Shown here piece after piece: positions 1 to 9,450 of a stretch of 64,000 nt of DNA; the first letter of the stretch is position 1, and each line of letters begins with the position of its first letter. This DNA is from Promethearchaeati archaeon. GTDB lineage: Archaea; Asgardarchaeota; Heimdallarchaeia; Heimdallarchaeales; Heimdallarchaeaceae. Location of the stretch: assembly GCA_013166775.1 (NCBI GenBank), contig JABLTJ010000003.1, positions 149,950-213,949 of the forward strand, read 5' to 3'. Under the pieces are notes generated by a model. The model did not search any database. It saw only the letters and a list, made by a program, of their open reading frames with translations, and was not told the DNA's origin. The translations under genes were made by a program, and so were the position numbers.

Positions 1-477
1 AACATGTATTCATATTACGGTCCGAAAACAGTCACCAACACGTATGGATGCGCAATTCTTTCAAAATTTCCTATATCAAATGCGGAATCATTTTTCATGT
101 TCAGTGATGAAGAACAAATAGGTTCATCACAAGTTCAGATTACTGTAGGTAGTTCTATCTTCAATGTATTTGTAAATCATCCTTCAGGGGACGAAGACAT
201 AACCACTGTTTATCAACAGCAAGAGATTTTGAGCAGGACAATAGGTCTTTCAAACATCATTTTTATGGGTGATTTCAATTTTAGACCTTATTCACAGGAA
301 TACAATCTGACTTTAGATGCAGGATTAGAAGATTCTTGGTCTCTAAAATGGGGAATACCTGCGGATGATAGAATAGATCACATCTTTCTTAGTACAGGAA
401 GAATAGTTCTTGGTGCACAGTATATTGAAGAAGGACAATCTGATCATCCCGCATATTGGATAGAAATGCAACTGTAG
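1..477 (+). CDS. Endonuclease/exonuclease/phosphatase (EEP) family protein, C-terminal part
   Basis: The reading frame is open to the left window edge, so this is the C-terminal part of a longer protein; the ATG at 4 is probably internal. Counting from that ATG, the visible EEP landmarks are a GCAILSKFPI strand at 15-24, GDFN at 89-92 (metal and catalytic Asp/Asn), DRIDHIF at 122-128 and a terminal SDH at 146-148. Known members cleave phosphodiester or phosphomonoester bonds in DNA, RNA or lipids, with Mg2+. The substrate cannot be read from this part. The family call is solid; which subfamily (nuclease, sphingomyelinase-like, phosphatase) is open. Confidence 0.85.
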   Translation, partial: NMYSYYGPKTVTNTYGCAILSKFPISNAESFFMFSDEEQIGSSQVQITVGSSIFNVFVNHPSGDEDITTVYQQQEILSRTIGLSNIIFMGDFNFRPYSQEYNLTLDAGLEDSWSLKWGIPADDRIDHIFLSTGRIVLGAQYIEEGQSDHPAYWIEMQL

Positions 478-581
478 GTCTAATCACCTACTTTCTTCTT
501 ATTTTTTGTTAGCAAAATTTGTGCTTAATCCTTTTAAGTGTCTAAGGATTATTTCTGCTGTAAATTTGAGGAAGAGATAAT

Positions 582-1082
582 GTGGATTTTATAATTCGAA
601 CTATGAAGAAGAACGACTCTTCAGATAAGGAGTTTTTTGACTATACGAATTTCGAATCTTATAAAACAACGTTAAAGGATTCAGAAAAATACTCAGAAGA
701 AGAGTTACATAAGAAATTTCAGCAATTTGAAGAAGATGATCCATTAGATATCAATGAATCAAAACACTCTGTTTTCATTTTGGAAACATATAATGGAATA
801 AAAGTAGGTTTAATTTGGATAACTAATCGAGAACCATTTTGGAGATTCAACGATCAACTTGCATGGATTTACAATTTACATACTATTCCTGAGTTCAGAA
901 AACAAGGATTAGCGAGGTTATTAATGATTAGAGCAGAAGAATGGGCAGTTGATCAAAATTTGAATTCAATTGCATTGCATGTGTTGAATGATAATACATT
1001 TGCAAGAAATTTGTATGAATCTTTGGGATATGAGTTAGTGGTAACTCACAATACAAGTTGTTTTTATGAGAAAAAAGTGTAA
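582..1082 (+). CDS. GNAT family N-acetyltransferase
   Basis: A protein of 166 residues from a GTG at 582, or 159 from the ATG at 603. The acetyl-CoA pyrophosphate-binding loop is RKQGLA at 106-111, preceded by the strand NLHTIPEF. The C-terminal strand-helix signature is LHVLNDNTFARNLYESLGY at 132-150. These are the usual GNAT motifs A and B, and the length is normal. It would acetylate an amine on an unknown small molecule or protein. It stands alone on the + strand between the EEP gene and the nitroreductase. The start is uncertain: GTG gives seven more residues, and no ribosome-binding site decides it. Confidence 0.88.
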   Translation: MDFIIRTMKKNDSSDKEFFDYTNFESYKTTLKDSEKYSEEELHKKFQQFEEDDPLDINESKHSVFILETYNGIKVGLIWITNREPFWRFNDQLAWIYNLHTIPEFRKQGLARLLMIRAEEWAVDQNLNSIALHVLNDNTFARNLYESLGYELVVTHNTSCFYEKKV

Positions 1083-1153
1083 ATACATTGAAATGATTTA
1101 GTTTAATCAAAGCAATCAATAATTCTTTTAAATTCTATTTAACAATGTAACAT

Positions 1154-1933
1154 ATGTCGTTTGATCGTGATATAATTTTGAAACATAGAAGAGTCCTAAG
1201 AGCTTTTGATGAGGATATTGAGAAATTTCCAAAAGGATTCCAAACAGATCAAGAGAAAAAAATCCCCAATCCACCTCTGCAGAAACCTTACCCAAAAGAT
1301 GCGAAAATCTTAGATTTAGTAGAAATCGATGATATTAAATGTGGTAAAGAAATTCCATTATTCTTTACTTTGGAAATGAGAAGAAGTCATAGAACCTTTA
1401 CTGATACTCCTTTAACATTTGAAGAGTTTTCATTTCTTCTGTGGTCAACTCAAGGAGTACATGAAGTTACCAAACATCATGGTGCAGGAACAAAGAGGGT
1501 TGTACCAAGTGGTGGTGCTAGACATCCATATGAAACATATTTAATCGTCAAACATGTAAAAGGACTAAATCCGGGCTTATATAGATATCTTGCAACTGAG
1601 CACAAATTACTCCATCTAAAGAATATAGGTGAGAATGAGCAAGAATTAATTGAAGAAATAGCAAATCAAAAATTTATCCCAAAAGGAGCTGTGATTTTCG
1701 TGTGGGCTACAATTCCTTATAGAATGGAGTGGAGATACTCTATCATGTCTAATAAGGTGATTGCAATTGAAGCAGGACACATATGTCAGAATTTGTATTT
1801 AGCTTGTGAAGCATTGGGATTAGGAACATGTGCAATTGGAGCTTACAATCAAGAAATAGTTGATACTCTGTTTGATTTAGATGGAGAAGATGAATTTACA
1901 GTCTACTTAGCACCAGTAGGAAAACTGAACTAA
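1154..1933 (+). CDS. SagB/ThcOx-type nitroreductase-family oxidoreductase
   Basis: A 259-residue FMN-dependent oxidoreductase of the nitroreductase fold. RRSHR at 76-80 and PSGGARHP at 118-125 are the usual FMN-phosphate and ring contacts of SagB-like enzymes. The helix from EAGHICQNLYLA (206-217) to GLGTCAIGAY (222-231) is the other family signature. SagB relatives oxidise azoline rings to azoles in thiazole/oxazole-modified peptides, but many archaeal members occur without the partner cyclodehydratase. No YcaO gene or precursor peptide lies in this window, so the substrate is unknown. A TATA-like tract around 1132-1140 lies close upstream of the ATG. Confidence 0.87.
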   Translation: MSFDRDIILKHRRVLRAFDEDIEKFPKGFQTDQEKKIPNPPLQKPYPKDAKILDLVEIDDIKCGKEIPLFFTLEMRRSHRTFTDTPLTFEEFSFLLWSTQGVHEVTKHHGAGTKRVVPSGGARHPYETYLIVKHVKGLNPGLYRYLATEHKLLHLKNIGENEQELIEEIANQKFIPKGAVIFVWATIPYRMEWRYSIMSNKVIAIEAGHICQNLYLACEALGLGTCAIGAYNQEIVDTLFDLDGEDEFTVYLAPVGKLN

Positions 1934-1947
1934 ACCTGAAATTTATT

Positions 1948-2532
1948 CTAGTTGTATGCTTCCTTGTTTTCTTCCCACCATTCTATCCAATCTTTTCTAA
2001 GTTTATCTCTATTGTTTTTTGAAACTCCACCAACAAAACTCCAGAAAGGATCATCAAAGATTCGACGCAAAAGAACAATTTGTCCAGTATGCCCCATAAA
2101 ATGCAAAGTGATTCGTTGCATCATGTGCTTCAAATTTTCATTATTGTCTGGGATTTTAATTCTGTGAAAATCTTCATCAGTTAGAATTTTGAGTTTTCCA
2201 AAGAATTCTTCAGAGATAGATAAATAAATATCGATCAAATCATTAAAAGAAAATGGAAATTGTTCTATTTCGTCTTTTGAAACTCCATAAGCGTGATACT
2301 TCCGTTGTTTATCTGTTAGCTTTCTTTCTTTACTAAACACTGAAAGATATAAATCCATATGAGATATACAATGACCAATTATCCAAGCAATATGATTAAC
2401 ATCATCATGAAATTGTTGAGTAACTATCTCGGATTTGATTCCTTTGAAAGATTGAAGAAAATTGATTTCAGCAATCTCAAATGTTTCAATTAACACTTCT
2501 TTTGAGCTCAATATTTTATTTGCTGCTACCAT
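1948..2532 (-). CDS. DinB/YfiT-like four-helix-bundle protein
   Basis: 194 residues, all helical in character. The DinB pattern is visible: HIAWIIGHCISH at 47-58 supplies the first metal His (H54), and HFMGHTGQI at 144-152 supplies the pair near the third helix. DinB proteins are dimeric metal-binding bundles. Some are thiol-dependent S-transferases (bacillithiol or mycothiol), many are uncharacterised. The low-molecular-weight thiol of this organism is not known, so no substrate is assigned. It converges with the upstream nitroreductase, with 14 bases between their ends. Confidence 0.8.
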   Translation of the reverse strand: MVAANKILSSKEVLIETFEIAEINFLQSFKGIKSEIVTQQFHDDVNHIAWIIGHCISHMDLYLSVFSKERKLTDKQRKYHAYGVSKDEIEQFPFSFNDLIDIYLSISEEFFGKLKILTDEDFHRIKIPDNNENLKHMMQRITLHFMGHTGQIVLLRRIFDDPFWSFVGGVSKNNRDKLRKDWIEWWEENKEAYN

Positions 2533-2656
2533 AGTAAATCGACCTTAAGATTAAGCTGTTCAGGGAATTAAAAACATTATGCGATTCTGAAACAGTCTAT
2601 TACTACGTAACACTTATTTAATCTGATACTTTATCAATTAGTTAGAATAATGATAA

Positions 2657-3622
2657 GTGGTTTCAATGAATAAGAGAAATATTTGTATTATAAGCACCAG
2701 TATTCTATTTCTGCTAGTACTGGTTAACATTCCTGCATTAAATGCTGTAACCTATGAAAGAGGTTGGAAAGTTGGTACTGCAATGGAGTACTCTTGGGAA
2801 GGTATAGAACGGGATTCTGTTGAAGCAACTAATGACACGACTTATGTGATTTATGAATTCAAGATGCAAGCCCTGGTGAGAATAAATATTACAGAGATAG
2901 ATGAATTAAACAAAGAGGTTACAGAAGTCCAAACTGTAGTTGGAGGTTATTCAGGTGAATCTGTTAAGGATTTCGACGCAGATTATATAAGCAATGAGTT
3001 AGCTAGCAGTCTATTTGATTTCTACTATTACTGGGATTATAACTTCAATCGAGCAATATTAACATCTTTTAGTATTGGTTTGTATGGCTTTTTACCCAAC
3101 TTTCTGGAACCGGATTGGACAACATTCAATGAAAATTTCGTTACAATTATAGATGAAAATCAAACAATCGCAGCAATTGATACAGGTTATGAGATTCAAT
3201 ATATCTATCTAAGTGACTTTCTAGAAAAAGTCTCATTTCTCATAAATGGAAAAGAAAATCTTATTGAAGCTAAGAATTCTTTTACTTCAGATACTTCAAA
3301 ATGGATTTTTGTGTTCGAAGTATCAGAATATATCTTAGACCGTGATTACAATTATGATGAAGATATTTATGAGTATTTTGAATATGATAAGTATGAAGTG
3401 AAATTTGAACTGGAATATACTAAAGGTGGTATACTAACTGAAATGAGAATTAGTAGTTATTCTTCAATCACAAAGGATAATGTAAAACATATTTATGAAG
3501 AATATTATTCGTTTGTAGAAGGGGACAAAGGAACATCTTCGATAAGTTACAATTTGCTTTCAGCACTTGTTGTGTTAGTCTTACTACCTGTACTATTACA
3601 TTTCAAACGAAAAAAGAACTGA
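2657..3622 (+). CDS. Secreted, C-terminally membrane-anchored protein of unknown function
   Basis: 321 residues. An N-terminal signal segment (about residues 8-31, ending near ALNA) is followed by an ectodomain of about 260 residues rich in Asp, Glu and Tyr and probably mostly beta. One C-terminal helix (about 297-316) is followed by a basic tail, KRKKN. The frame can start at an ATG at 2657 or at the second Met four codons on. I do not recognise the ectodomain. The architecture (signal, acidic domain, helix, basic tail) matches the other surface proteins in the window and suggests an extracellular domain held by the C-terminal helix. Confidence 0.75.
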   Translation: MVSMNKRNICIISTSILFLLVLVNIPALNAVTYERGWKVGTAMEYSWEGIERDSVEATNDTTYVIYEFKMQALVRINITEIDELNKEVTEVQTVVGGYSGESVKDFDADYISNELASSLFDFYYYWDYNFNRAILTSFSIGLYGFLPNFLEPDWTTFNENFVTIIDENQTIAAIDTGYEIQYIYLSDFLEKVSFLINGKENLIEAKNSFTSDTSKWIFVFEVSEYILDRDYNYDEDIYEYFEYDKYEVKFELEYTKGGILTEMRISSYSSITKDNVKHIYEEYYSFVEGDKGTSSISYNLLSALVVLVLLPVLLHFKRKKN

Positions 3623-3641
3623 GATGATAGAATTTCCTCTT

Positions 3642-4811
3642 CTACTTCTCTTTTTCGAATTCTTCTTTTGCTTTTGCTAGAAGCTCTGGTTTTGTAAAAA
3701 CATCCAATGCAGTCATTGCAAGAGCTTTCGCAGCTACTACCATCCTATTCTGACCAAATTCAGATATTGATGCGGCTGTAAAATCCTTTGAATGACCATT
3801 GATTTCAGTTTCACTTATACCAATGTAAGGGTGAATTGTTGGAACTTCATGACTTACATTACCAATATCACTTGATCCTAAACCGCTTCCTGGAGGAATT
3901 GGTCGTATTGGAATCTCTAGCGTTTTTAGATTTTCAAGAAAAGCTTCACCAAGGGTTCGATTGACATTTCTTGATCTATATGAGTGCCCCATTCTTTCAA
4001 ATTTAAGTTTCGCACCTGTACTCAGAGCTGCACCTTTAGCACATTTTTCCACCTTGTTTACGAGTTCTTGACAATAATTATCATCCAAAGCTCTCACATA
4101 GAATGAAGCTGATGCATAATCTGGGACTATGTTTGGTTTAACTCCTCCATGACTTATAATCCCATGAATTCTTGCATCACTAGGGATATGTTGTCTAAGA
4201 GCACTTATAGAGTTGAAGGTTTGAATAACTGCATCCAATGCATTGATGCCTTTTTCTGGTTGAGAAGAAGCATGAGCTGATTTACCAAAAAATTCCATTT
4301 TAACCTCTACTATCGCAAGTCCACCTCTCCCAACCATATTGTAAATTGAAGAAGGATGAAACATCATCGCAGCGTCTACATTCTTAAAGAGACCTGCATT
4401 AATCATATAGATTTTTCCTCCTCCTCCTTCTTCAGCAGGTGTTCCCATAAAGATAAGTTTACCAGGAATCTCAGATTTTAGTGATCCGATAGCTAAACTC
4501 GCTCCAAGTGCAGCGGTAGCAATCAAATTATGACCACAAGCATGGCCTATTTCAGGGAGAGCGTCATATTCTGCTAGAATAGCTACAACAGGACCTTCAC
4601 TCTCTTTAGGATGTACAGCAAGAATAGCAGTATCCAAATCCGCAACACCTAATTCGACCTTAAATTCAGCTTTTTTGAGCTCATCAGCTAACAGTTTGGA
4701 TGCTTTAAACTCTTCGAAACCTAATTCAGGATTTTCATGTATCTCTTTACTGATTCTAAAAAGGTAATCTTTATTCTCATCTATAAAAGAACAAACTTTA
4801 TCTTTTGACAT
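3642..4811 (-). CDS. M20 family amidohydrolase/peptidase (AbgB/PM20D2-like)
   Basis: 389 residues, the usual length for M20D amidohydrolases. The metal site is visible: EYDALPEIGHACGHN at 81-95, PAEEGGGGK at 125-133 with the catalytic Glu pair, SAHAS at 178-182 near the dimerisation domain, and GSSD at 312-315. The HACGHN variant (Asn where IAA-amino-acid hydrolases carry Asp) is typical of AbgB/PM20D2-like enzymes that split N-acyl or dipeptide amides. No signal peptide, so cytoplasmic. It opens a stretch of four peptidases (3.6-9.4 kb) that alternate in direction, so they are not an operon. Confidence 0.9.
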   Translation of the reverse strand: MSKDKVCSFIDENKDYLFRISKEIHENPELGFEEFKASKLLADELKKAEFKVELGVADLDTAILAVHPKESEGPVVAILAEYDALPEIGHACGHNLIATAALGASLAIGSLKSEIPGKLIFMGTPAEEGGGGKIYMINAGLFKNVDAAMMFHPSSIYNMVGRGGLAIVEVKMEFFGKSAHASSQPEKGINALDAVIQTFNSISALRQHIPSDARIHGIISHGGVKPNIVPDYASASFYVRALDDNYCQELVNKVEKCAKGAALSTGAKLKFERMGHSYRSRNVNRTLGEAFLENLKTLEIPIRPIPPGSGLGSSDIGNVSHEVPTIHPYIGISETEINGHSKDFTAASISEFGQNRMVVAAKALAMTALDVFTKPELLAKAKEEFEKEK

Positions 4812-4937
4812 AAAATTTCACATCTACTGAAAAGAATAACATCCTATCTCTATAAAACAATTTCTAAGTCTATTAAGACGAAGTGCATGTTTTTTTCTTG
4901 GAAACATTAATAACTATTCAGCTTTTCTGAATCAATA

Positions 4938-6005
4938 ATGGGAAAACTCAGCTTAATCTCTAATGAAATTTATACAATTTTGATATTAGCTCTGGTTTTA
5001 GGTTTGGATTTTCCTTTAACATCTGCGAATTTATTTACTCTTGATTTTAATGAGACAAATGCCTACAATCATATTTCAACTCAATTAGATTTTGGTTTTA
5101 GGGTTCCAGGAACAGCTTCACATAATAATTGTGCTGATTGGATAGGTGGCCAAATAGGAATCTACACAGATGAGGTAATGATTCATGATTATTCGATTCA
5201 GATTGGAGAACAACCGAGTTATTTCTGCCAAGATATTTTGGGAAAACTAAATACTGAAAAAAACAAAATTGTTATACTTGGAGCACACTGGGATTCAAGA
5301 AATGTTGCTGAGAAAGACACTTACAATCAAAGTCAACCGATACCTGGTGCAAATGATGGTGGATCAGGAGTAGCAGTTCTAATCGAATTAGCTAGAGTTC
5401 TGTCTCTTTACAAAGATAATCTGGATTGTCAAATCTGGTTCCTCTTCATAGATGCAGAAGATCAAGGTTATTCCCGGGGGATGTATGGGTTAGAATACTG
5501 GGATTGGAGTGAAGGCTCAAGAGTATTTGTAGATGATATAGATGAATTCTATGATTCAAGCGCAGAAAACTTCGATAGTTTCATATTGCTTGATATGGTA
5601 GGTGGCTCAAATTTACAGTTTATTAGAGAAGCAAATTCGGATTCAAACTTGCATAATAGAATATTTAGGGAGGGTCAAAAGCTGGGATATAGTAGTGCAT
5701 TTCCTGAAAATCCAACTGTTATGTCAATTATAGACGACCATATTGCTTTCAAGGATTTCGGGATGCCTGTTATTGATTTGATAATCGATTTTGTAAATGG
5801 AGAGTGGGAATACCACCATACTCATTCCGATAATTTGGAAAACATAGATCCTGAGAGTTTGAAGATAACAGGTCAGACAGTAGAATCATATATGAAGAAT
5901 TTCTACACTGTAGGTTTTCCCGTCTGGGCGTATTTTGTTATCATCTTAGGTTCAATAATCCTTGTAATCATTCCTATAGTACTTCTTTTCAGAAAAAGAC
6001 GATAA
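4938..6005 (+). CDS. Secreted, membrane-anchored M28 peptidase / glutaminyl-cyclase-like protein
   Basis: 355 residues. A hydrophobic signal segment (about 12-30) leads to an M28 domain with the complete zinc set: H117 in GAHWDSR, D140 in PGANDGGSG, E174 in DAED, D219 in LLDMVGG, and H296 in HTHSDN. The FGFRVPGTASH stretch at 52-62 resembles glutaminyl-peptide cyclotransferases. A C-terminal helix (about 331-350) and an FRKRR tail anchor the protein, so catalysis is probably extracellular. It could be an aminopeptidase or a cyclase that makes pyroglutamyl N-termini; sequence alone does not decide. Suggested role: trimming peptides at the cell surface. Confidence 0.88.
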   Translation: MGKLSLISNEIYTILILALVLGLDFPLTSANLFTLDFNETNAYNHISTQLDFGFRVPGTASHNNCADWIGGQIGIYTDEVMIHDYSIQIGEQPSYFCQDILGKLNTEKNKIVILGAHWDSRNVAEKDTYNQSQPIPGANDGGSGVAVLIELARVLSLYKDNLDCQIWFLFIDAEDQGYSRGMYGLEYWDWSEGSRVFVDDIDEFYDSSAENFDSFILLDMVGGSNLQFIREANSDSNLHNRIFREGQKLGYSSAFPENPTVMSIIDDHIAFKDFGMPVIDLIIDFVNGEWEYHHTHSDNLENIDPESLKITGQTVESYMKNFYTVGFPVWAYFVIILGSIILVIIPIVLLFRKRR

Positions 6006-6063
6006 AAACCTCTTAATTTTTCGTCCATTCAAAATAACTTTTAAACTCAATACAAATCTTTGA

Positions 6064-7890
6064 TTGATTAATTTGACAAAGGAAATTACAATAGAAAAAT
6101 TAGCTTCTATTCCAACCATTATGTTTGTAAAACCAAATAAAGATAAAGATGAATTTGGTTTCTACTGGAATAAAACAAAAAGACAAGAATTCTATACTCT
6201 TAAACCGGAAACATTGGAATACAAGCAGATAACTGACGGTCACCTTCCTAAAGCTATTAGAGCAGGTTATGTGTGGCTAAATGATAAAAAACACATTACC
6301 TATACAAAAGATAAAGATGGTGATGAACAACATAATTTGTATCTTTTTAACCTAGAAACTAAGGAAAGTGTTCAATTAACAGATACTCCAAAAGCTCAGG
6401 AAATTCCTATTACTGTAAGCCCTGAAGGAAATAACTTGCTCTTTCTTTCTACTCGACATGGTCAGTTGAATCATTTCATTTTGAACATTGATACAAAGGA
6501 AGTCAAGCAATTAACTGCTCATGAAAAACCTACTTGGGGAGATGCAGTATGGAGCAAAGATGATTGGATATATTATAATTACAACGATTCCTACAGCATT
6601 AAGAATTCAGATGTCTGGGCAATACGAAGTGATGGAAGTGACATTAAGAAACTCTTCAGCGTATCAAATCAATCAAATGATGAAGTTTTCTCTGTAAATA
6701 AAGATGGAACATTGTTAGCTGTATCTAGCGATTCTATTGGTATTGATCAAGCTGGTGTATTTAATACTAAAACTTTGGAAACAAAATGGTTTGGTAAAGG
6801 AAAGTATGAAGAAAGGGCAGTACAATTTTCACAAGATGGTAAGAAATTGCTTGTTAGCCGCAATCTTGAGGCAGAAGTTAAAACTATTATTTATGATATT
6901 GAGACAGGAATTGCCAAGGAAATTGATGCTGAAGGCTATACAAGTAATATAGGATTCTGTTTAAAGGACAAATACTTGCTTTACACAAGAACAAGTCCAA
7001 AAACTCCAATGATTTTCGTTAGATATGATTTAGAAAAGGACATAGAAGAAATAATTATTCCTCCTCAGACAGAATTCACTGAAGAAGATTTCTATGATGT
7101 AGAATATGTCAAATATCCAACTTTCGATGGACTAGAAATAGCTGCTTGTTTAGGGAAACCAAAACTTGAACCAGGTAAAAAATATCCAGCTCTAGTAAAC
7201 GTACATGGAGGTCCAACCAGTCAATATTACAGAAACTTCAACATCTTTACTCAGGTCTTTGCTCATAATGGTTTTGTAATTCTCCAACCAAATATCAGAG
7301 GTAGTACCGGTTATGGTAAGGAATTTATGGAGTTAAACCTAAAGGATTGGGGTGGAGGTGATGCTAAAGATATAATCTGGGGTAAAAAATATCTAGAGTC
7401 ACTTGATTATGTTGATCCTGAAAGAATTGGTGTTTTTGGCGGATCATATGGTGGATTCTCTACTTTTATACAATTGACAAAATATGCTGATGCAGGATGG
7501 AAAGCAGGTTCAGCTTGGATTGGTATTTCTCATCTCAAGAAGATGTTTGATAAATCACTACCCCATTTCAAATATCTCTTAATTCAACATCTGGGTACTT
7601 ATGATGAGAATAAAGAACTTTGGGAAGATCGTTCTGCATTGAATCATATTGAAAACATAAGTGCCCCTATCCAAATCATTCATGGAGTTCATGATCCAAG
7701 ATGCCCAATAGAAGAAAGCAGGCAATTCAGAGATAAACTCGTTGAAATGGATTGGAAAGAAGGAAAAGAAGGGGACAAAACTTACGAATACTTAGAATTC
7801 GAAGATGAAGGTCATGGTGCATTTTCTGACATCCCAATGAGAATCAGAACTACCAAACTCTTCATTGACTTCTTTCAGAGAAGGCTTTAA
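6064..7890 (+). CDS. S9 family prolyl-oligopeptidase / acylaminoacyl peptidase
   Basis: About 608 residues from a TTG at 6064; the first in-frame ATG (6121) would remove residues that look like family sequence, so the TTG or the TTG at 6073 is preferred. The N-terminal two thirds (about 20-340) is a beta-propeller with TolB-like strands. The C-terminal alpha/beta-hydrolase domain carries HGGP at 381-384, the nucleophile Ser461 in GGSYGG, Asp544 in HGVHD and His584 in EGHG, so the triad is complete. There is no signal peptide. These enzymes cleave short peptides after Pro or remove acylated N-terminal residues. It follows the M28 gene by 58 bases. Confidence 0.92.
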   Translation: MINLTKEITIEKLASIPTIMFVKPNKDKDEFGFYWNKTKRQEFYTLKPETLEYKQITDGHLPKAIRAGYVWLNDKKHITYTKDKDGDEQHNLYLFNLETKESVQLTDTPKAQEIPITVSPEGNNLLFLSTRHGQLNHFILNIDTKEVKQLTAHEKPTWGDAVWSKDDWIYYNYNDSYSIKNSDVWAIRSDGSDIKKLFSVSNQSNDEVFSVNKDGTLLAVSSDSIGIDQAGVFNTKTLETKWFGKGKYEERAVQFSQDGKKLLVSRNLEAEVKTIIYDIETGIAKEIDAEGYTSNIGFCLKDKYLLYTRTSPKTPMIFVRYDLEKDIEEIIIPPQTEFTEEDFYDVEYVKYPTFDGLEIAACLGKPKLEPGKKYPALVNVHGGPTSQYYRNFNIFTQVFAHNGFVILQPNIRGSTGYGKEFMELNLKDWGGGDAKDIIWGKKYLESLDYVDPERIGVFGGSYGGFSTFIQLTKYADAGWKAGSAWIGISHLKKMFDKSLPHFKYLLIQHLGTYDENKELWEDRSALNHIENISAPIQIIHGVHDPRCPIEESRQFRDKLVEMDWKEGKEGDKTYEYLEFEDEGHGAFSDIPMRIRTTKLFIDFFQRRL

Positions 7891-7908
7891 AGCCTGCTCC
7901 TTTTTATT

Positions 7909-9384
7909 CTATTTTTTCAAATATCTGTAAGCTATTAGTAGGTAAAGTTTAGTTATATCTCTAAAGGTTTTAATTTCAGCATATTCATTTGCAGTATGTG
8001 CATTTCTTCCACCTGGACCAAGAATGAATATATCTTTCATTCCTGCTTCTCTCATGTTCCCACCATCACTAAAACCTGTCATAAAACCAAATATTGGACT
8101 AGTCTCATAAAGTGCTGTAAAAGCATTCTGCATTAGTTTTCCAAATTCAGAGTTAGGATCTGAAGCTGAACCTTCACCAACAGTTAGAATTGATATTGTT
8201 ATATCGACTGGTTCATCTTTAAATTTCTGAATAGAATGTTGAAGGTTTGTGTATCCCTCTGGAATCTCAATACGATAGTTAAGTTTGGTACAATACTTTA
8301 CTATTGCATCAAAAACTTGTTGAGTAGACAAACCAGGCATTGCTCGAAAATCTACTTCTAATTCACAAGTATCAGGAATAACGTTAGTCTTTACTCCAGC
8401 TTTTATCTGATTGAAGCTGAAAGTTGTATTGTAGAGTATTTTTCCTCTCTTTGTCTTGTCCTTGTCAAGTGGGCTTTTCTCTCCTGTATATGCCACAATC
8501 TTTCTGTAATCAGCGAAACTTACCCTTGATAAAAGCATCTTGATTTGTTGCCATTTAGTAACTGGAGCTTTTCGTTTGGGAAATTTCAAATTGCGTTTTG
8601 CTTTGCTCATGAATCTTACTGCTTTGTTTAGAGCACTGCTTTTAATTTTAGGCCATGACCCGTGTCCAGCTACTCCGTGAAAGATAAATTTCATCCAATG
8701 AGGACCTTTTTCTCCCAAACTTATACCTGGACTAGTTAAAGGAACTCTTACTGTAGGTTCGGAAACAATAGTTGCATCTGCATTCACTACATCGAGATGA
8801 TTTTTTACCATAAAAGCTGAGCCATAAGCACCATGCGTCTCCTCATCTGGAGTAAACCACATTTGTAATTTACCTTTGATTTTTACTTCAGAATCTTTAA
8901 GCAGCTTCATTGCAATCATCTGACAAGCTATTCCTGCTTTCATATCTACAGATCCACGACCATACAGCTTACCTTCTTTAATTACTCCTCCTAAGGGGGG
9001 AGTATCTTCATCCCATTTGTCAGGATTGAAAGGGACAATATCTAGATGACCATTAAACTGGAGAGTTTTACCTGGATCTTCTCCTTCGTATGATGCAATT
9101 AAATTGTAATAGAACTCATTTTTCTTATTACTGAAGAAAGGAGCTTTAAAGAGTTCAGTTTTGAATCCCGCATTATCCATGTAATTTTTTGTAAAATCAA
9201 AAATCTTGTTTATGTTATGATACTGGAATTCAGAATAGTTGAGTGAATTTATTTTTACTAACTCTTGCAAGAGCTCAGCAATTTCTTCTTCTTTATCATC
9301 TACTAAAGCTAGTAATTTCTTCTCCTCTGCTGTTAGAGGTATCTTTGGAGTAATTTTCTTCTCGATTATGTTTATTGCTGTCAC
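7909..9384 (-). CDS. M20 family metallopeptidase (ArgE/DapE/CPG2 type)
   Basis: 491 residues from a GTG at 9384. Metal and catalytic motifs are in order: NGHLD at 111-115, GRGSVDMKAG at 142-151, TPDEETHGAYG at 178-188 with the catalytic Glu, and SEP at 208-210. The C-terminal metal His lies in GPGGRNAHTANEYAEI. The basic stretch near 240-310 sits in the dimerisation lid and is longer than usual. M20A enzymes release N-acyl or C-terminal residues from peptides, or deacylate/desuccinylate metabolites. The two M20 proteins of the window are different subfamilies, not recent duplicates. Confidence 0.9.
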   Translation of the reverse strand: MTAINIIEKKITPKIPLTAEEKKLLALVDDKEEEIAELLQELVKINSLNYSEFQYHNINKIFDFTKNYMDNAGFKTELFKAPFFSNKKNEFYYNLIASYEGEDPGKTLQFNGHLDIVPFNPDKWDEDTPPLGGVIKEGKLYGRGSVDMKAGIACQMIAMKLLKDSEVKIKGKLQMWFTPDEETHGAYGSAFMVKNHLDVVNADATIVSEPTVRVPLTSPGISLGEKGPHWMKFIFHGVAGHGSWPKIKSSALNKAVRFMSKAKRNLKFPKRKAPVTKWQQIKMLLSRVSFADYRKIVAYTGEKSPLDKDKTKRGKILYNTTFSFNQIKAGVKTNVIPDTCELEVDFRAMPGLSTQQVFDAIVKYCTKLNYRIEIPEGYTNLQHSIQKFKDEPVDITISILTVGEGSASDPNSEFGKLMQNAFTALYETSPIFGFMTGFSDGGNMREAGMKDIFILGPGGRNAHTANEYAEIKTFRDITKLYLLIAYRYLKK

Positions 9385-9450
9385 ATTGTGAAGCTAAAAA
9401 TGTTACTTATTTACTTTTCTCAATATCAGTGAGTTTTAAGCTCATTGTGT

